Shown here: piece after piece, positions 22,740 through 32,495 of the stretch
Layout: each line of letters opens with the position of its first letter
Position numbering within the stretch: position 1 is the first letter of the stretch
Source of the DNA: Catenaria anguillulae PL171
Taxonomy: Eukaryota > Blastocladiomycota > Blastocladiomycetes > Blastocladiales > Catenariaceae
Reading direction: 5' to 3'
Assembly: GCA_002102555.1 (NCBI GenBank)
Contig: MCFL01000050.1
Span: 109,911 to 173,910, forward strand
Length of the DNA stretch: 64,000 bases
Translations under genes and position numbers: made by a program
Notes under the pieces: model-generated
What the model saw: only the letters and a program-made list of their open reading frames with translations
The model's database searches: none
Told to the model about the DNA's origin: nothing

Positions 22740-23725
22740 CTACACTTTCGGGGCAAACATGGAGGTCTTGCGCCGCCTCCATACCAACCGCCCAAGCACC
22801 ACCGCCACCACGAGCAAGATGGCAGCCCCAATGCCAATGATGGCAATCGTTGTGGCGTGAAGACCAGACGGCGCCAAGGCATCTGCAGTGTTGCTACGAG
22901 TCCCGCTGGTCGGGCCTGGAGTGGTTGTGCGGTTGGTGGACGAGGCAGAGGCAAGGACGAATCCACGCACGTCGCCTGACCCACCTTGAGTTGTGGCCGG
23001 GCAAGAAAAGTAGAGACGAACTGGAAGAAACGGAAATGGTATTGGTTAGTAGCTGTGAGGCATTTTGTCATGTAGACAAGGCACACATTGCCAAACATAC
23101 CACCCGAGATAAACGATGGATACACGGCCTCGATCGAAGTCAATACACACCCTGCCGCACTCGACTCGCTCTGCTTCCACACACCATTGCTCTTGACCGA
23201 CACGGTCGAGCTGCTCGAGTTGCCTGCCGCGAGACCGTCCAACTTGAGCTCCTTGCCAGCATACCCGAGTGACACAATGGCAAACCGCTCTCTTGCTGAA
23301 CCCGCCGCCGTCGCATTCACCACGGTACCCATTCCCACCGTCAAATCCTTGATTCCGTCCACGGCGTCGGGCCCTGCAACCTGCGCCAGAGTCGATCCTT
23401 CGGGCGCATTGGAATCCAAATCGGTGAATGTGCGCCTGGGCTTGCCGACGTAGTTGATCCCCTGTGCCCTGCTGCCCGGGGCCCTGACTAAGTCACCGTC
23501 ACTGCAGTGTACGCCAACGCCGTTGGTCACACCAGGAACAGATTGTGGGTCGGTGCGTGCTTCGAGCGTGAGTCGCGTGATGAGCTTTTGGCAATGGTAC
23601 AGCCGGGTCCACGTGTGGGTCACACCAAGGGTGGGCCGTTGCTGCACATTGGCGCCGAGGGCAATGAGCCGGGTGTAGGTTTTCAGCGGGTCGGTCGCGG
23701 GAATAATGGGTGAAGCCGACGACAT
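22740..23725 (-). CDS. B3: type-B C-terminally anchored membrane protein (pair 3)
   Basis: Exons 23725-23101 and 23020-22740 join in phase 1 to give 301 residues, the longest B copy. Start MSSASPIIPATDPLKTYTRL. Motifs: LITRLTLEARTDPQ, HCSDGD, GKPRRTFTD (also near-identical in B1), AGPDAVDGIKDLTVGMG, SLGYAGKELKLDG, GVWKQSESSAAGC, VRLYFSCPAT. The Ser/Thr/Pro stalk is longer than in B1 or B2; then comes a membrane helix (TTIAIIGIGAAILLVVAVVL) and tail WRRRKTSMFAPKV. No leader peptide. Shares a 729-bp promoter with A3. Confidence 0.88.
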
Positions 23726-24454
23726 ATTGTTGGGTGAGCAGGAGGGATGACTTGAGGTACTGCTCGATTTCATCCAACTATCTGGAGTTGGGAATGCTTC
23801 GTTTATACGTGCCCCAGGTGTCCGGGGCATGTGTTGGTGATTGCTCGCACCGCCCAACATGTTGCCTCAAAACGACACGGCGGCAGGCGGAGGGCGTGCT
23901 TCGATGATATCGCCTACAACTCTTCCACCCAGCTTCTGGATTGATTCCCTGTGCCTGCATGTATACGCTGATTATTTGCGGTGAACCGTTGTGGAATCAA
24001 GCGTGAAGGCTCCTCATGTCTCATGTGTCAATGTTGTTGTTTCACATGATCTCTTGACACGATCGTCAACGTTCCAGGGTCTGCAAAATTGCATTCGAAT
24101 CAATCTTCAACAGTTTGTCAACGGTGGTCTGTGTGGCGGCGGTGCAATGACTCCAACATTGGTCATTTTGGAAGCTTCAATCTTTGATGTCGTCTCCGTT
24201 CGTGGGCTTCCTTACCTGGCGCAGACGCCGAGGCATGATCATGACCGATTGAGGTGTGGGTGGGAAAGGGCGGCCGACACCGTCACACATTTATCTCTCA
24301 AGTACTCCCAGATTTGCCTTGGCGATACTAGTGTATCAGTCTCGTGGTCTGGGCTGAGTCTCCATGCAACTTCACGCGTCCTCACGCATCCTCACGCATC
24401 CGCATCACTCACACCATCATCTCCCACTCGCATCGTCCGTCCTCAACCACAACC
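23726..24454. promoter_or_regulatory. Shared divergent promoter of pair 3 (B3/A3)
   Basis: 729 bp between opposed starts. It carries the exact 17-bp element at 23972-23988. A short direct repeat CTCACGCATC appears near 24385-24410, close to the A3 start. Confidence 0.55.
23972..23988 (+). promoter_or_regulatory. 17-bp element shared with pair-1 promoter
   Basis: Reads TTATTTGCGGTGAACCG, identical to 3011-3027 on the other strand, and 247 bp from the B3 ATG. A chance 17-bp match at the same relative place in two related promoters is unlikely; it may be a binding site or a relic of duplication. Flanking sequence is much less similar, which favours selection. Confidence 0.5.
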
Positions 24455-25306
24455 ATGTCGGCAACCACCATCAAGACCATTGACCGCCCCAGGGCTTTTG
24501 ACCCGTCGGTCACCACCAGGCTCGCCATGTGCCCAGGCGACTCGTTCGTGACTCGCCTCGACTTTGAAGTCTCGCACTGGATCTCGTCCGACGCCAAAAC
24601 AAGACAAGGTGTCTTTCGTTCCATGTTCGACGTGGTCGGCATCGTTACTACGTGCTCTGACAAGTCTCCCAAGCAAGCCATCACATTCACCAACAAGTTT
24701 GGTGCTGACACGCCGAGGGCGCTTTATCGTGGACCTGATGCTCCCAACGGGATTCGTGACATGGTGGTGAACGGGATCGTCCGCGTGACGGCCATTGGAT
24801 ACGCCGATGCGCTTGTGGGCGTCCTTTCTGGGGAAAGTATGATGTCGGTGGATGTTTGGAGGCAAGTGGATTCCGAGTATGCGCCGTGCGTGCTCAAGGG
24901 AATCGAGGTGGCGCCAGAGAAGCTTTTGAGTGAAAGCGTGGACAAAGGTACGCACAATCCCCATAGTCTTTTGTTGAATCGCAGTTGTCACAATTGCTTA
25001 CCGAACGCTTCTATGACTTTGGAACGGCCAAATGGCCCAGTTCGATTGCATTTCAATTGCCCATCGACCGTGTCGATTCCCACCCCAACCTCAACCTCAA
25101 GTGCTCGTACGGTCCCTGGCACCACGGTTCCTGCCGTGTGGATTACCGAGGGCAGCGTGGCATCGCCAGCATCATCAGCATCACCTGCCGCCGTAAGCGA
25201 CAACTCTACCACGCTCATGATTGTGATTGGGTCGGTGGGCGGTGTCGTCTTGTTGCTTGTCGGATTCGTCATGTTTGTGAGGAACCGGCGCCAACTGCAC
25301 AAGTAA
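24455..25306 (+). CDS. A3: type-A C-terminally anchored membrane protein (pair 3)
   Basis: Exons 24455-24947 and 25041-25306 join in phase 1 to give 252 residues. The 93-nt intron has no stop in frame, so intron retention would insert 31 residues. Landmarks as in A2: IKTIDRPRAFDPS, AMCPGDSFVTRLDFEVSHW, TCSDKSPKQAI, NGIRDMVVNG, VTAIGYADALVGV, VWRQVDSEYAPCVLKGIEV, VRLHFNCPST. A stalk, a membrane helix (LMIVIGSVGGVVLLLVGFVM) and FVRNRRQLHK follow. The stop codon faces that of B4 167 bp away. Confidence 0.88.
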   Translation: MSATTIKTIDRPRAFDPSVTTRLAMCPGDSFVTRLDFEVSHWISSDAKTRQGVFRSMFDVVGIVTTCSDKSPKQAITFTNKFGADTPRALYRGPDAPNGIRDMVVNGIVRVTAIGYADALVGVLSGESMMSVDVWRQVDSEYAPCVLKGIEVAPEKLLSESVDKGTHNPHSLLLNRSCHNCLPNASMTLERPNGPVRLHFNCPSTVSIPTPTSTSSARTVPGTTVPAVWITEGSVASPASSASPAAVSDNSTTLMIVIGSVGGVVLLLVGFVMFVRNRRQLHK

Positions 25307-25472
25307 AGAAGATGATGCTGTCAGTGGAGACTACTCGAGGTGTGGCTACGGAGTGTATGTGTCTTAGATCGGAGCAGCTTTCAATTCACAGATCAATACA
25401 GACATGTAGACAGTTTCTCAAGCGACCGTGGGAGACGTGGCAATTCGCATAAGAGTATATTTAAAGGAGATC

Positions 25473-26402
25473 TCACGCAGCATTTGTTAATACACCACCC
25501 GAGTTCATTTGATTCACGCTCAGGCTCACGTCATGAACGATACTTTTCTTTGGTGCCCAGCGTGTCTTGAGAGAGAGCCAAAACCGGGCAAACATGCAAG
25601 CACTTGCAAGAGCGCCAAGCACCGAAACGGTTATGAGTGAGAGGGAAAGAAAGTCGAGACCGAGAAAGAGGGCCGCAGAACCTTGGCTTGCACCAGCAGC
25701 CTTGTACGAGACAACTGCAAAAGTCCTCGGGGAGCTTGATGTGGAGCTTCTGTTTAGCATTTGTGCTTGGCAAGCAAAGATGAGACGAACTGGGGACGTT
25801 GTCGGTTGAGTTAATTACCGTTCGGCCCGCTGAGGTGAAGTATACATGGACGGACCGCCAGTGAGAACCTCCCTCGAATTGCCCTCGATCCCAAGCAATG
25901 CACACCCTGCAGCCGTCGAGTCACCTTGCTTCCACAGGCTCCGTGCTTTGAATCCAAACGACCCAGTCACATTCAAGTTCCCAACGACTGGAACGACACT
26001 TGAATCCTTGCGCAGCTCCACACCCGTATACCCAATGGACACAATTGCAAGCATATTGTCATCCTTTGCGGTCGCATTACCACTCCCAACCAACCCGGTT
26101 CCCACCACCAAATCGCGAATCCCGTCCATCGAGTCTGGTCCCTCTTGTCGGCTCAATGTGGTCACTTCCAAACCGCGGCTGCGAACGATCCAGGCATCAC
26201 GACTTTTGTTCCCACAATGGACACCAATACCAGCAACAAGGCCCGGAATGCTCGGGCTATACGTCCGCCAGTCAATGCTGATTCGCGTCGCAAGATTGCG
26301 ACCGCAAGAGACGAGTTGAGCATCTGTGCTGTTTGTCGTTGGAAGGGTGGAGCCCAAGTTGACTGTGTGCAGGTAGGTCTTTGTTGGGTCCATAGTTGTC
26401 AT
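25473..26402 (-). CDS. B4: divergent type-B membrane protein (pair 4)
   Basis: Exons 26402-25856 and 25789-25473 join in phase 1 to give 287 residues. The donor is GTCCGT, weaker than in its paralogues but the only phase-1 GT there. Motifs: MDPTKTYLHTVNLGS, ATRISIDWRTY, HCGNKSR, EGPDSMDGIRDLVVGTG, AIVSIGYTGVELRKD, LWKQGDSTAAGC, VRLIFACQAQ. The membrane helix (SLITVSVLGALASACMFARF) is followed by a ~36-residue tail unlike the MF tail of B1-B3. A second ATG at 26393 is possible. A run of 15 C residues (on the sense strand) lies about 38 nt before the ATG. Confidence 0.82.
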
Positions 26403-26810
26403 TGATACGATGCATGTGAAGGACACTATGTGACTTGAAGGGGGGGGGGGGGGGAGGGGAGCTCGACTCATATGTGGATGTGTCGCTGTTGTCGTAACGC
26501 GGGTTATGCTGGTGCAACCGCTCATCGAACTGTTCACCGCAATGGCACCTGAATCCCCTGATCTCGAGAAGTGAGACACAGAAACTGGTCCTCACCCTGC
26601 TGTAATTGCATAGCTGGTTCCGATATGAGACGTTCGGGACCGTCTCCCTGCGTTCCACACCAGAAATGGCCACAATCGGACGGGCGAGTCAAGGCCCACA
26701 CATCTCACAAATACATCATGTGCCCGTCAGGATAGACGTACTGGTCCCAAGCCAATGGAAAATCCGTTTTGAAAGTTCCAAATGTGCATTACATTCCAAC
26801 CATTTCTTCC
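26403..26810. promoter_or_regulatory. Shared divergent promoter of pair 4 (B4/A4)
   Basis: 408 bp, the shortest of the four. It has a G15 run at 26440-26454, the core GTTCACCGCAA at 26531-26541 (11-bp match to the 17-bp element, but reversed relative to the module) and one AAGTGAGAC copy near 26567, as found in the pair-1 inverted repeat. Confidence 0.4.
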
Positions 26811-27621
26811 ATGAGCACGCGAACCGTCGACCTTCCCTCCGCCATTGGCAATGTCAACACGACGCTGGCCTTGTGCACCGGCACAGACGCATACGTGACC
26901 CGCATCGATGTGGGGCTGGCTTACTGGGTATCGCCCAGGCAGAAAACCAAGCAGGGAGACCCAATGTCGTCACTTGACATCACCTCCGTGGCCATCAAGT
27001 GTTCCAGCAACAATACCCTCTTACAGTCCATTGCGATAAATCGTTGGACGCTGCGGGATGCGTCGCGCGAAGCGTCCACGGTGCAATTTCAGGGACCCGA
27101 GGAGACCAAAGGCATTCGCGATATGGTGGTGGGGGTCACGGGTTCAGTGACGTCGATTGGGTATGCGGGCGGATTTGTGGGGGAGGTTGTGGAAACAACA
27201 GGATCGCAGACGCTGGCGAGCCTGTGCATCTGGAGGCAAGTGGGATCCTACTTTGAAGCATGTCTTCTGAAAGGAGTTGAGGTCCCGACCGCGAGTGGGC
27301 TGAAAGGTATGTATTCCATGAACACTTTATCAATGCTATGTGTTTCTCGCCGGTTGGTTCAATTCCCCTCCCCCGACTCCAGTTCGGCTCCACTACCTTT
27401 GCCCATCCACGTTCGTCGTTCCCACGCAAACTTCCCGGCCTCGACCAACAGTCACCACGTTTGCGGCGGAAACAGTTGCCGAGGACACCGCTGCATCTTC
27501 AAGGGCCAGTGCAACGATCGGGCGTGTCAGCAATGTGATTGTTTTCGGAATTGTCGGCGGATCGTGTGCGATCATGTTTCTGTTGTGTTGCTGTGCCGCG
27601 TACATGACGAAGAGGAGGTAA
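26811..27621 (+). CDS. A4: divergent type-A membrane protein (pair 4)
   Basis: Exons 26811-27306 and 27383-27621 join in phase 1 to give 244 residues. Landmarks: ALCTGTDAYVTRIDVGLAYW, IKCSSN, KGIRDMVVG, SVTSIGYAGGFVG, IWRQVGSYFEACLLKGVEV, VRLHYLCPST. A stalk with Thr/Ser/Ala, a membrane helix (VIVFGIVGGSCAIMFLLCCC) rich in Cys, and a short tail AAYMTKRR replace the FVRNRRQLHK end of A1-A3. The four ectodomain cysteines are kept. Paired head to head with B4, also the divergent member of its family. Confidence 0.85.
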
Positions 27622-28895
27622 ATCAAGGACTATGCATATGTGTCACGTGCGTATGTTGCCCTTGGTCGACTGACGTCGACCTGACACTTCCAACCATTTT
27701 TACACCAACAGTGTGACTTGCATGGGAAATCGATCGTGGCGCGTCCGTCGTTACTGCGCTGAGGGCCGCAGTGTATTGGGCGCGACTGAGTCGTAGATCC
27801 GCCTTCACCTGTGCCTTAGAGAAGAGGAAAGCATGCTTGGGTACATGAGAAAAGTTTGCCAACACGGGCAACATCGGGCAAGGGCACGGGAAATCCGCGC
27901 GGTCATGAATCGTACAGGCGTCAGCAAAGATAAGGGCAGTGATGACAAATTTTTTTTTTATCATGTCGTGTCGCCAGGTGTGGGACATTCGGTGCATCTG
28001 GGTGGATCTGGGCAAATGAGGGAAGGTCGATCCTGATTGACATCGTCTGCATCGGCCAGCCAGAGTCAGCGCGTTCGCAACATCGGCCGCGTCGCCTTTC
28101 CCACTCGGGCACAGTTGCCGCGCCGACCCACGGCTGCTGGCAACGACAATTTTTTTTTTGCTGGCCAAATCATTATTGACAAAGCTACATTGAGCTCGTC
28201 AATCATCTTGAAGAATCTGACCAAAGACTGAGTTGACGATGGTCGATGGTCGGCGGCAGGCACCGTCCGACGGCTGACGAGGATGGCTTTTGGTGGCTCG
28301 TGAGACGGACGCCGTTCTGCCCGAGCCCGAGCACCACCTCTGGCTGCTTGCAGGCCACAATATTTTTCACACCGTCACCGAAGTCAAGTACATGCAATCG
28401 CAAAACCCTCGCCAATCGCACCAAGGCTCAGTTGTTTGGACCGAAAAGTGGGTGCAGTCCCCACATGGTTTCCGCCGATCAGGTTGCGGAACCCATCGGC
28501 GCAGTCTCTGCGTTGGAGATCATTCGTCCCAAGCTCCACACCCCGAAACACGAAGCTGGCTGACTGCCTTGTCTCCATTTGCTTACGTACCAATGCTCGT
28601 CACACGTTTCTGGACGTTTTCTCGGCCTTGACGATTGCAAAAGTCCGACCAGAAATCGTCGGCATCGGGTCTGCAATACATCTTGTCTCTCGGTATCGAC
28701 AACCGTCAATCGAGCCCATGCATCCTGCCTTGCCTTCTCAACAACGAGTCTCCAAACCATTCAAATTCGCACCGACACCTACCACTTCCGCCCTCTCGTC
28801 GAACAACACCTAAGCTGCCTCAACCCATCTATCTGCCCGCCTGTCTCTCTCATTCTCCCAACGAACCCGACACAGTCCAAGCCACTCTCAACACC
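27622..28895. other. Intergenic with a possible gene fragment
   Basis: About 1.27 kb. Two short T runs (27952, 28150) are present. On the minus strand at 28203-28593 two frames look coding (ACKQPEVVLGLGQNG and AIGEGFAIACT), faintly like RCC1 repeats, but no start, splice pair or full domain was found. The last 250 bp are the C-rich leader of the oxidase gene. Confidence 0.3.
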
Positions 28896-30890
28896 ATGTC
28901 ACCAGCAACCTCATCCACACCTTCCTCGACCGTCAACGGCAACACTCATGCCGCCTCGGCATCGCCATCACCAGCAGCATCAGCGTCTTCCGAATCCCAG
29001 CGCATCACACTGTTCAAGGAGCAGTTGACGCCCGACGCAGGTGAGTACAGACATGCATGCATTCCTTTCGCCCCTCTTAACTCCATCATTCCCACCGGGC
29101 CGTTCGTTCAGTCATCAGATATGACTGCGGGCCACTCGAAATTGGCCGATCACCCGACTCTGTTTCGTGGGGACACGGCGACACGGCAAGCTGCATGCAT
29201 TTGCTTGCACTTGCACGTGGCCCGTCTCCATCCGCCAGTTTCCCTCGATTGCACGCTTGTTCTTACCCTTATTCTGTCCGCATTCATGTCGACCATCCCA
29301 TGACCACTCACTCACGCTCTTGGCATTACCCATGCATGATCCTCTACAGAAAAATCGGCGCTGCTCAACTGGGCTGGCACCCGTGCCCTCGCGACGCTCT
29401 CGCAAGTCCGCTCGCCCGCGTCGCTCGCCGAACTGCAGCACCTCGTGCGCGCGCACGACCACGTCCGCCCCGTGGGCTCTCGTCTGACATACGAAGCACT
29501 CACATGCATCGACCCAACACGGCCAAATGCCATCATGGTTGACCTGTCCAACCTGCACGGGCTCATTTCCATGACCGACAATACAGCCACCTTCTGGGCA
29601 GGCACGTCCATCGACAAGGTGTCCGAGATCCTCAAGCAGCACGGCAAGTACATCAACTGCTCGCCGGGCGTCATTGGCGTGCAAACGCTAGCGGGCGCCA
29701 TTGGCACGGGCACCCACGGCCAAGGGCTAGGACAATCGTTCTTGTGCGACATTGTCACTCGCGTCGAGCTCGTGCGCGCCGACGGATCGCTTGTTGTTAT
29801 TGACGGCGACCAACACCCAGACCTGCTCGATGCTGTCCGCATTCACCTTGGCCTGCTCGGGCTCGTCGTCAAGGTGACCATTGAAACCCAGCCGCTGCGC
29901 ATTCTCACGTGCACCAAGGCTACCATTGGCGTTGACGATTTCCTTTCGGGGTTCACGGACCTGAACCGCAAGGAGGAGTTTTGCAAAGCCTGGTGGTTCC
30001 CCGACACTAACCTCGTACACGTGTGGGCCGCGAGCCCCGCCGGCGCCAGCGAGATCGAGCGGTACCGCGCCAACGGCGAACAGCTGACGGATGTGGAAGC
30101 GGCGGGCGACGAGGATCGGCTTGCAAGCACCATTTACGCGCTCGAGCAAAAGATGGCCAAGGACACGTTGCTCGACCCCGCACACGCCAAGTCGGCTGCA
30201 TCGGCACCTGCCAATGGCGCGGGCCGCCAGCTCGAGACGGTCCAGCGGTTCAAGCGCGCCGTGTCGGTCACGGGCACCATGCAGCAGATTTACATGAAGG
30301 GCATTCCCGTACCGCAAATCAACTGCGAGATTGCCGTGCCGCTGTCGCAATTCCAAGCCGCCGTCCACGCACTCGCCAACTGGCTCAAGACCACAAAGCA
30401 CGAGCTGCATTACCCCTTCATTTTCCGCAACACGGGTGCGTCGCGCGCGTGGCTCGCACCGCACCGTGGCCAAGAGCTGTGCTACATTGGTTTCCTCGTG
30501 TACTTGTCTGCCGACGGCACCGCAAAGCCCGGGTCGCTCGAAATGATGCGCGAGATCCAGCAGGTGCTTGTGCCGCTTGGCGGCACCCCGCATTGGGGCA
30601 AGCACATGTGCTTGGACTTGTACAACATGCCGCGGCTGTTTCCACGGATGACGGATTTCGTCCGCGTCATGCGTGCGTGGGATCCAAAGGGCAAGTGGCA
30701 GAACGAGTACACCCGCGACATGTTGAGTGACGCTGTGGCGGCCATGGAGGAGGAGGATCGCGCGCGCAAGGCGGCAGAGGTGGCCAGCGGGATGGTTGGG
30801 AAGATGGCCGAGGGCAAGACCGTGGTTGTGTCACGGCGGGGGGGCAGCGGACATGTCGGAGAGTCCATGTCAATGCGTGCCAGGTTGTAA
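28896..30890 (+). CDS. FAD-linked sugar-lactone oxidase (ALO/gulonolactone oxidase family)
   Basis: Exons 28896-29040 and 29350-30890 join in phase 1 to give 561 residues. After a Ser/Ala-rich N-terminus comes NWAGT, then a PCMH-type FAD domain with GVIGVQTLAGAIGTGTHG and later a C-terminal ALO domain with PHWGKHMCLD and DFVRVMRAWDPKGKWQNEY. Family members oxidise D-arabinono- or L-gulono-lactone to (erythro)ascorbate, passing electrons to O2. The usual VGxGHS loop, whose His carries FAD covalently in many members, reads VGSRLTYEAL here, so FAD may be non-covalent and the substrate is uncertain. No membrane segment is evident. The ~309-nt intron is longer than most here. Confidence 0.85.
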
Positions 30891-31371
30891 ATTGAAAAAG
30901 GTGACCTTTTGTGTATGTCGCGTACCTGATCGCATTGCTCTTCCCGACTTAGCATTCAAAGATAGTAGTCTTGTTTGTCTTTGTTTTTTACCAATTCCAC
31001 CAAAGTCATCTTTTGCTTGCTCGCTTTCTACTATTTTTCGTTTGTATGCCTTTTCCTCCCCAGCTGTGCGCTCTGAATAGATCCTAATACACGGACATGT
31101 GGGACCCAGTATTTCAACCTTTCTTGATACCTCACCTCAGTACCATATTATTAACATGTTTGTATCAATACGCCTCGCGCCAATGAGCAGCACTCGAGAG
31201 CAGTGCCCTTCCTGCGCGACAAGCGAGCGGGAAAAAGAAGAAAGCAAATATGAATGATGCATGGTTCTGTACAAATTTCACAAACGATACTGGGAAACCG
31301 AGGCTTTTGAGTTACACTGGCGACCCAGGATTTTGACAGTCAATGAATTGCGGCTCGAAATGAGCGACCGC
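30891..31371. other. Convergent 3' region
   Basis: 481 bp of T-rich sequence between the oxidase stop and the inhibitor stop. No coding frame is supported. Confidence 0.4.
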
Positions 31372-31921
31372 TTACTTGACAAACTTCTTTGCGGCAATGG
31401 ACACGGTGCCGTCGGCCTCGATAAAATCCAAGTGCGGGTGGGCAGAGAGCGTGGCTGCCAATAGGGAAAAGACATGAAAGAGCGTTAGGAACCGAAACGA
31501 AGCGAGCCTTGGAGACGGGGGCAACGTACTAAAGTGGTTGTCAGGGACCGTGGCCGAGAACCCAAGGATGGTGGCTTCGTAGCGGTGACCGACCTTGCCG
31601 CCTGTTTGTCATGCAGGAGCACGTTCGTGGTCAGTCTCGTGCCATGCAGTCAAGTGCGAGACGTGCGGTGGTTCTGGGTCGTCGACCTCTGTCCTGCTCA
31701 ACAGAGGTGCTGGCGGGCCAATGTGTCGGCTGAAGCAAGATTCTCGACACGGCGCAACGCCCGCCATCGACTGCTTCCACGTCCATGTCGAATGTCGATG
31801 CAAGCACAGCAAGGGTGCGGGATTGAAAAGTACCTTGCGATTCGAGATCACGCGCAGCCTGGTCAATGGCCTCCTTGGGGGTGCCCTGCTTGAAGACGAC
31901 GATGACTTGGGATGACGACAT
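31372..31921 (-). CDS. Proteinase inhibitor I9-like protein (Pbi2 type), copy 1
   Basis: Exons 31921-31834, 31601-31530 and 31454-31372, all phase 1 joins, give 80 residues from MSSSQVIVVFKQG. The order SQVIVVFK - DQAARDLESQGGKV - YEATILGFSATVPDNHF - LSAHPHLDFIEADGTVSI is the I9 (subtilisin propeptide/Pbi2) fold, with a helix after strand 1 and a final strand that would enter the protease site. Fungal Pbi2 proteins of this size inhibit vacuolar proteinase B and aid vacuole fusion. Upstream in-frame ATGs at 32008 and 32056 would add 29 or 45 residues rich in Arg and Ser, possibly a targeting leader; a TATAAATT (minus strand, 32153-32160) suggests those ATGs are transcribed. Confidence 0.85.
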
Positions 31922-32495
31922 GGTGGTTGTGGCAATGGCAAAGCTAGACAGGGCACGCGTGAGATTGGCCACGCGAACGTGAGATGGGAGGCCAGAGAAG
32001 AGTTGCATGGTGTCGGTGTCGAGGTGGAATTGATGGCTGGAGTCATTGGGACACATACATGGTGTTGGGTTGGTGTGTGGTGTGATATTGCTTCGGGATT
32101 GATTCTTTGAAGACTGTAAAGAGAGAAGGAGACCAACCGAAGAGGCGTCGGCAATTTATACCCGCGGCGCGACCAAAGGGTCGGGCCAATTGCCGGGTCA
32201 TTTTTTTTGCAGTGAACGCGTTCAGGTTGGCTGCGTGTCTTCTTGGCAACTGAGCCATCTCGCAAAGTCATGGGTTCTTCCTTGACAAAAAGGCAGAAAT
32301 TGGTTCATAACGCAATGCCGAGTGTTGGTACTTACAAGTAAACGCAGAAAACAAAGAATACAAGGATCAAAATGTACAGTACAGTAAAACATCAATAGCG
32401 CGCCACCATGGCCAAAAAAGGAGGGGGGGGGGGGGTGACAGCAGGGTGCTCGTCTCGTTGGGTGGTCTGTCTCGAGACCAGGACCGACACATTGC
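31922..32495. promoter_or_regulatory. Promoter region of I9-like copy 1 and 3' UTR of copy 2
   Basis: Minus-strand TATAAATT at 32153-32160, about 100 bp before the first in-frame ATG (32056). A G13 run is at 32423-32435, 3' of copy 2. No extra gene is seen. Confidence 0.5.

Noticed and set aside
29727-30605. 292-codon minus-strand frame
   Set aside because: Antisense to the lactone-oxidase exon, which has clear family motifs.
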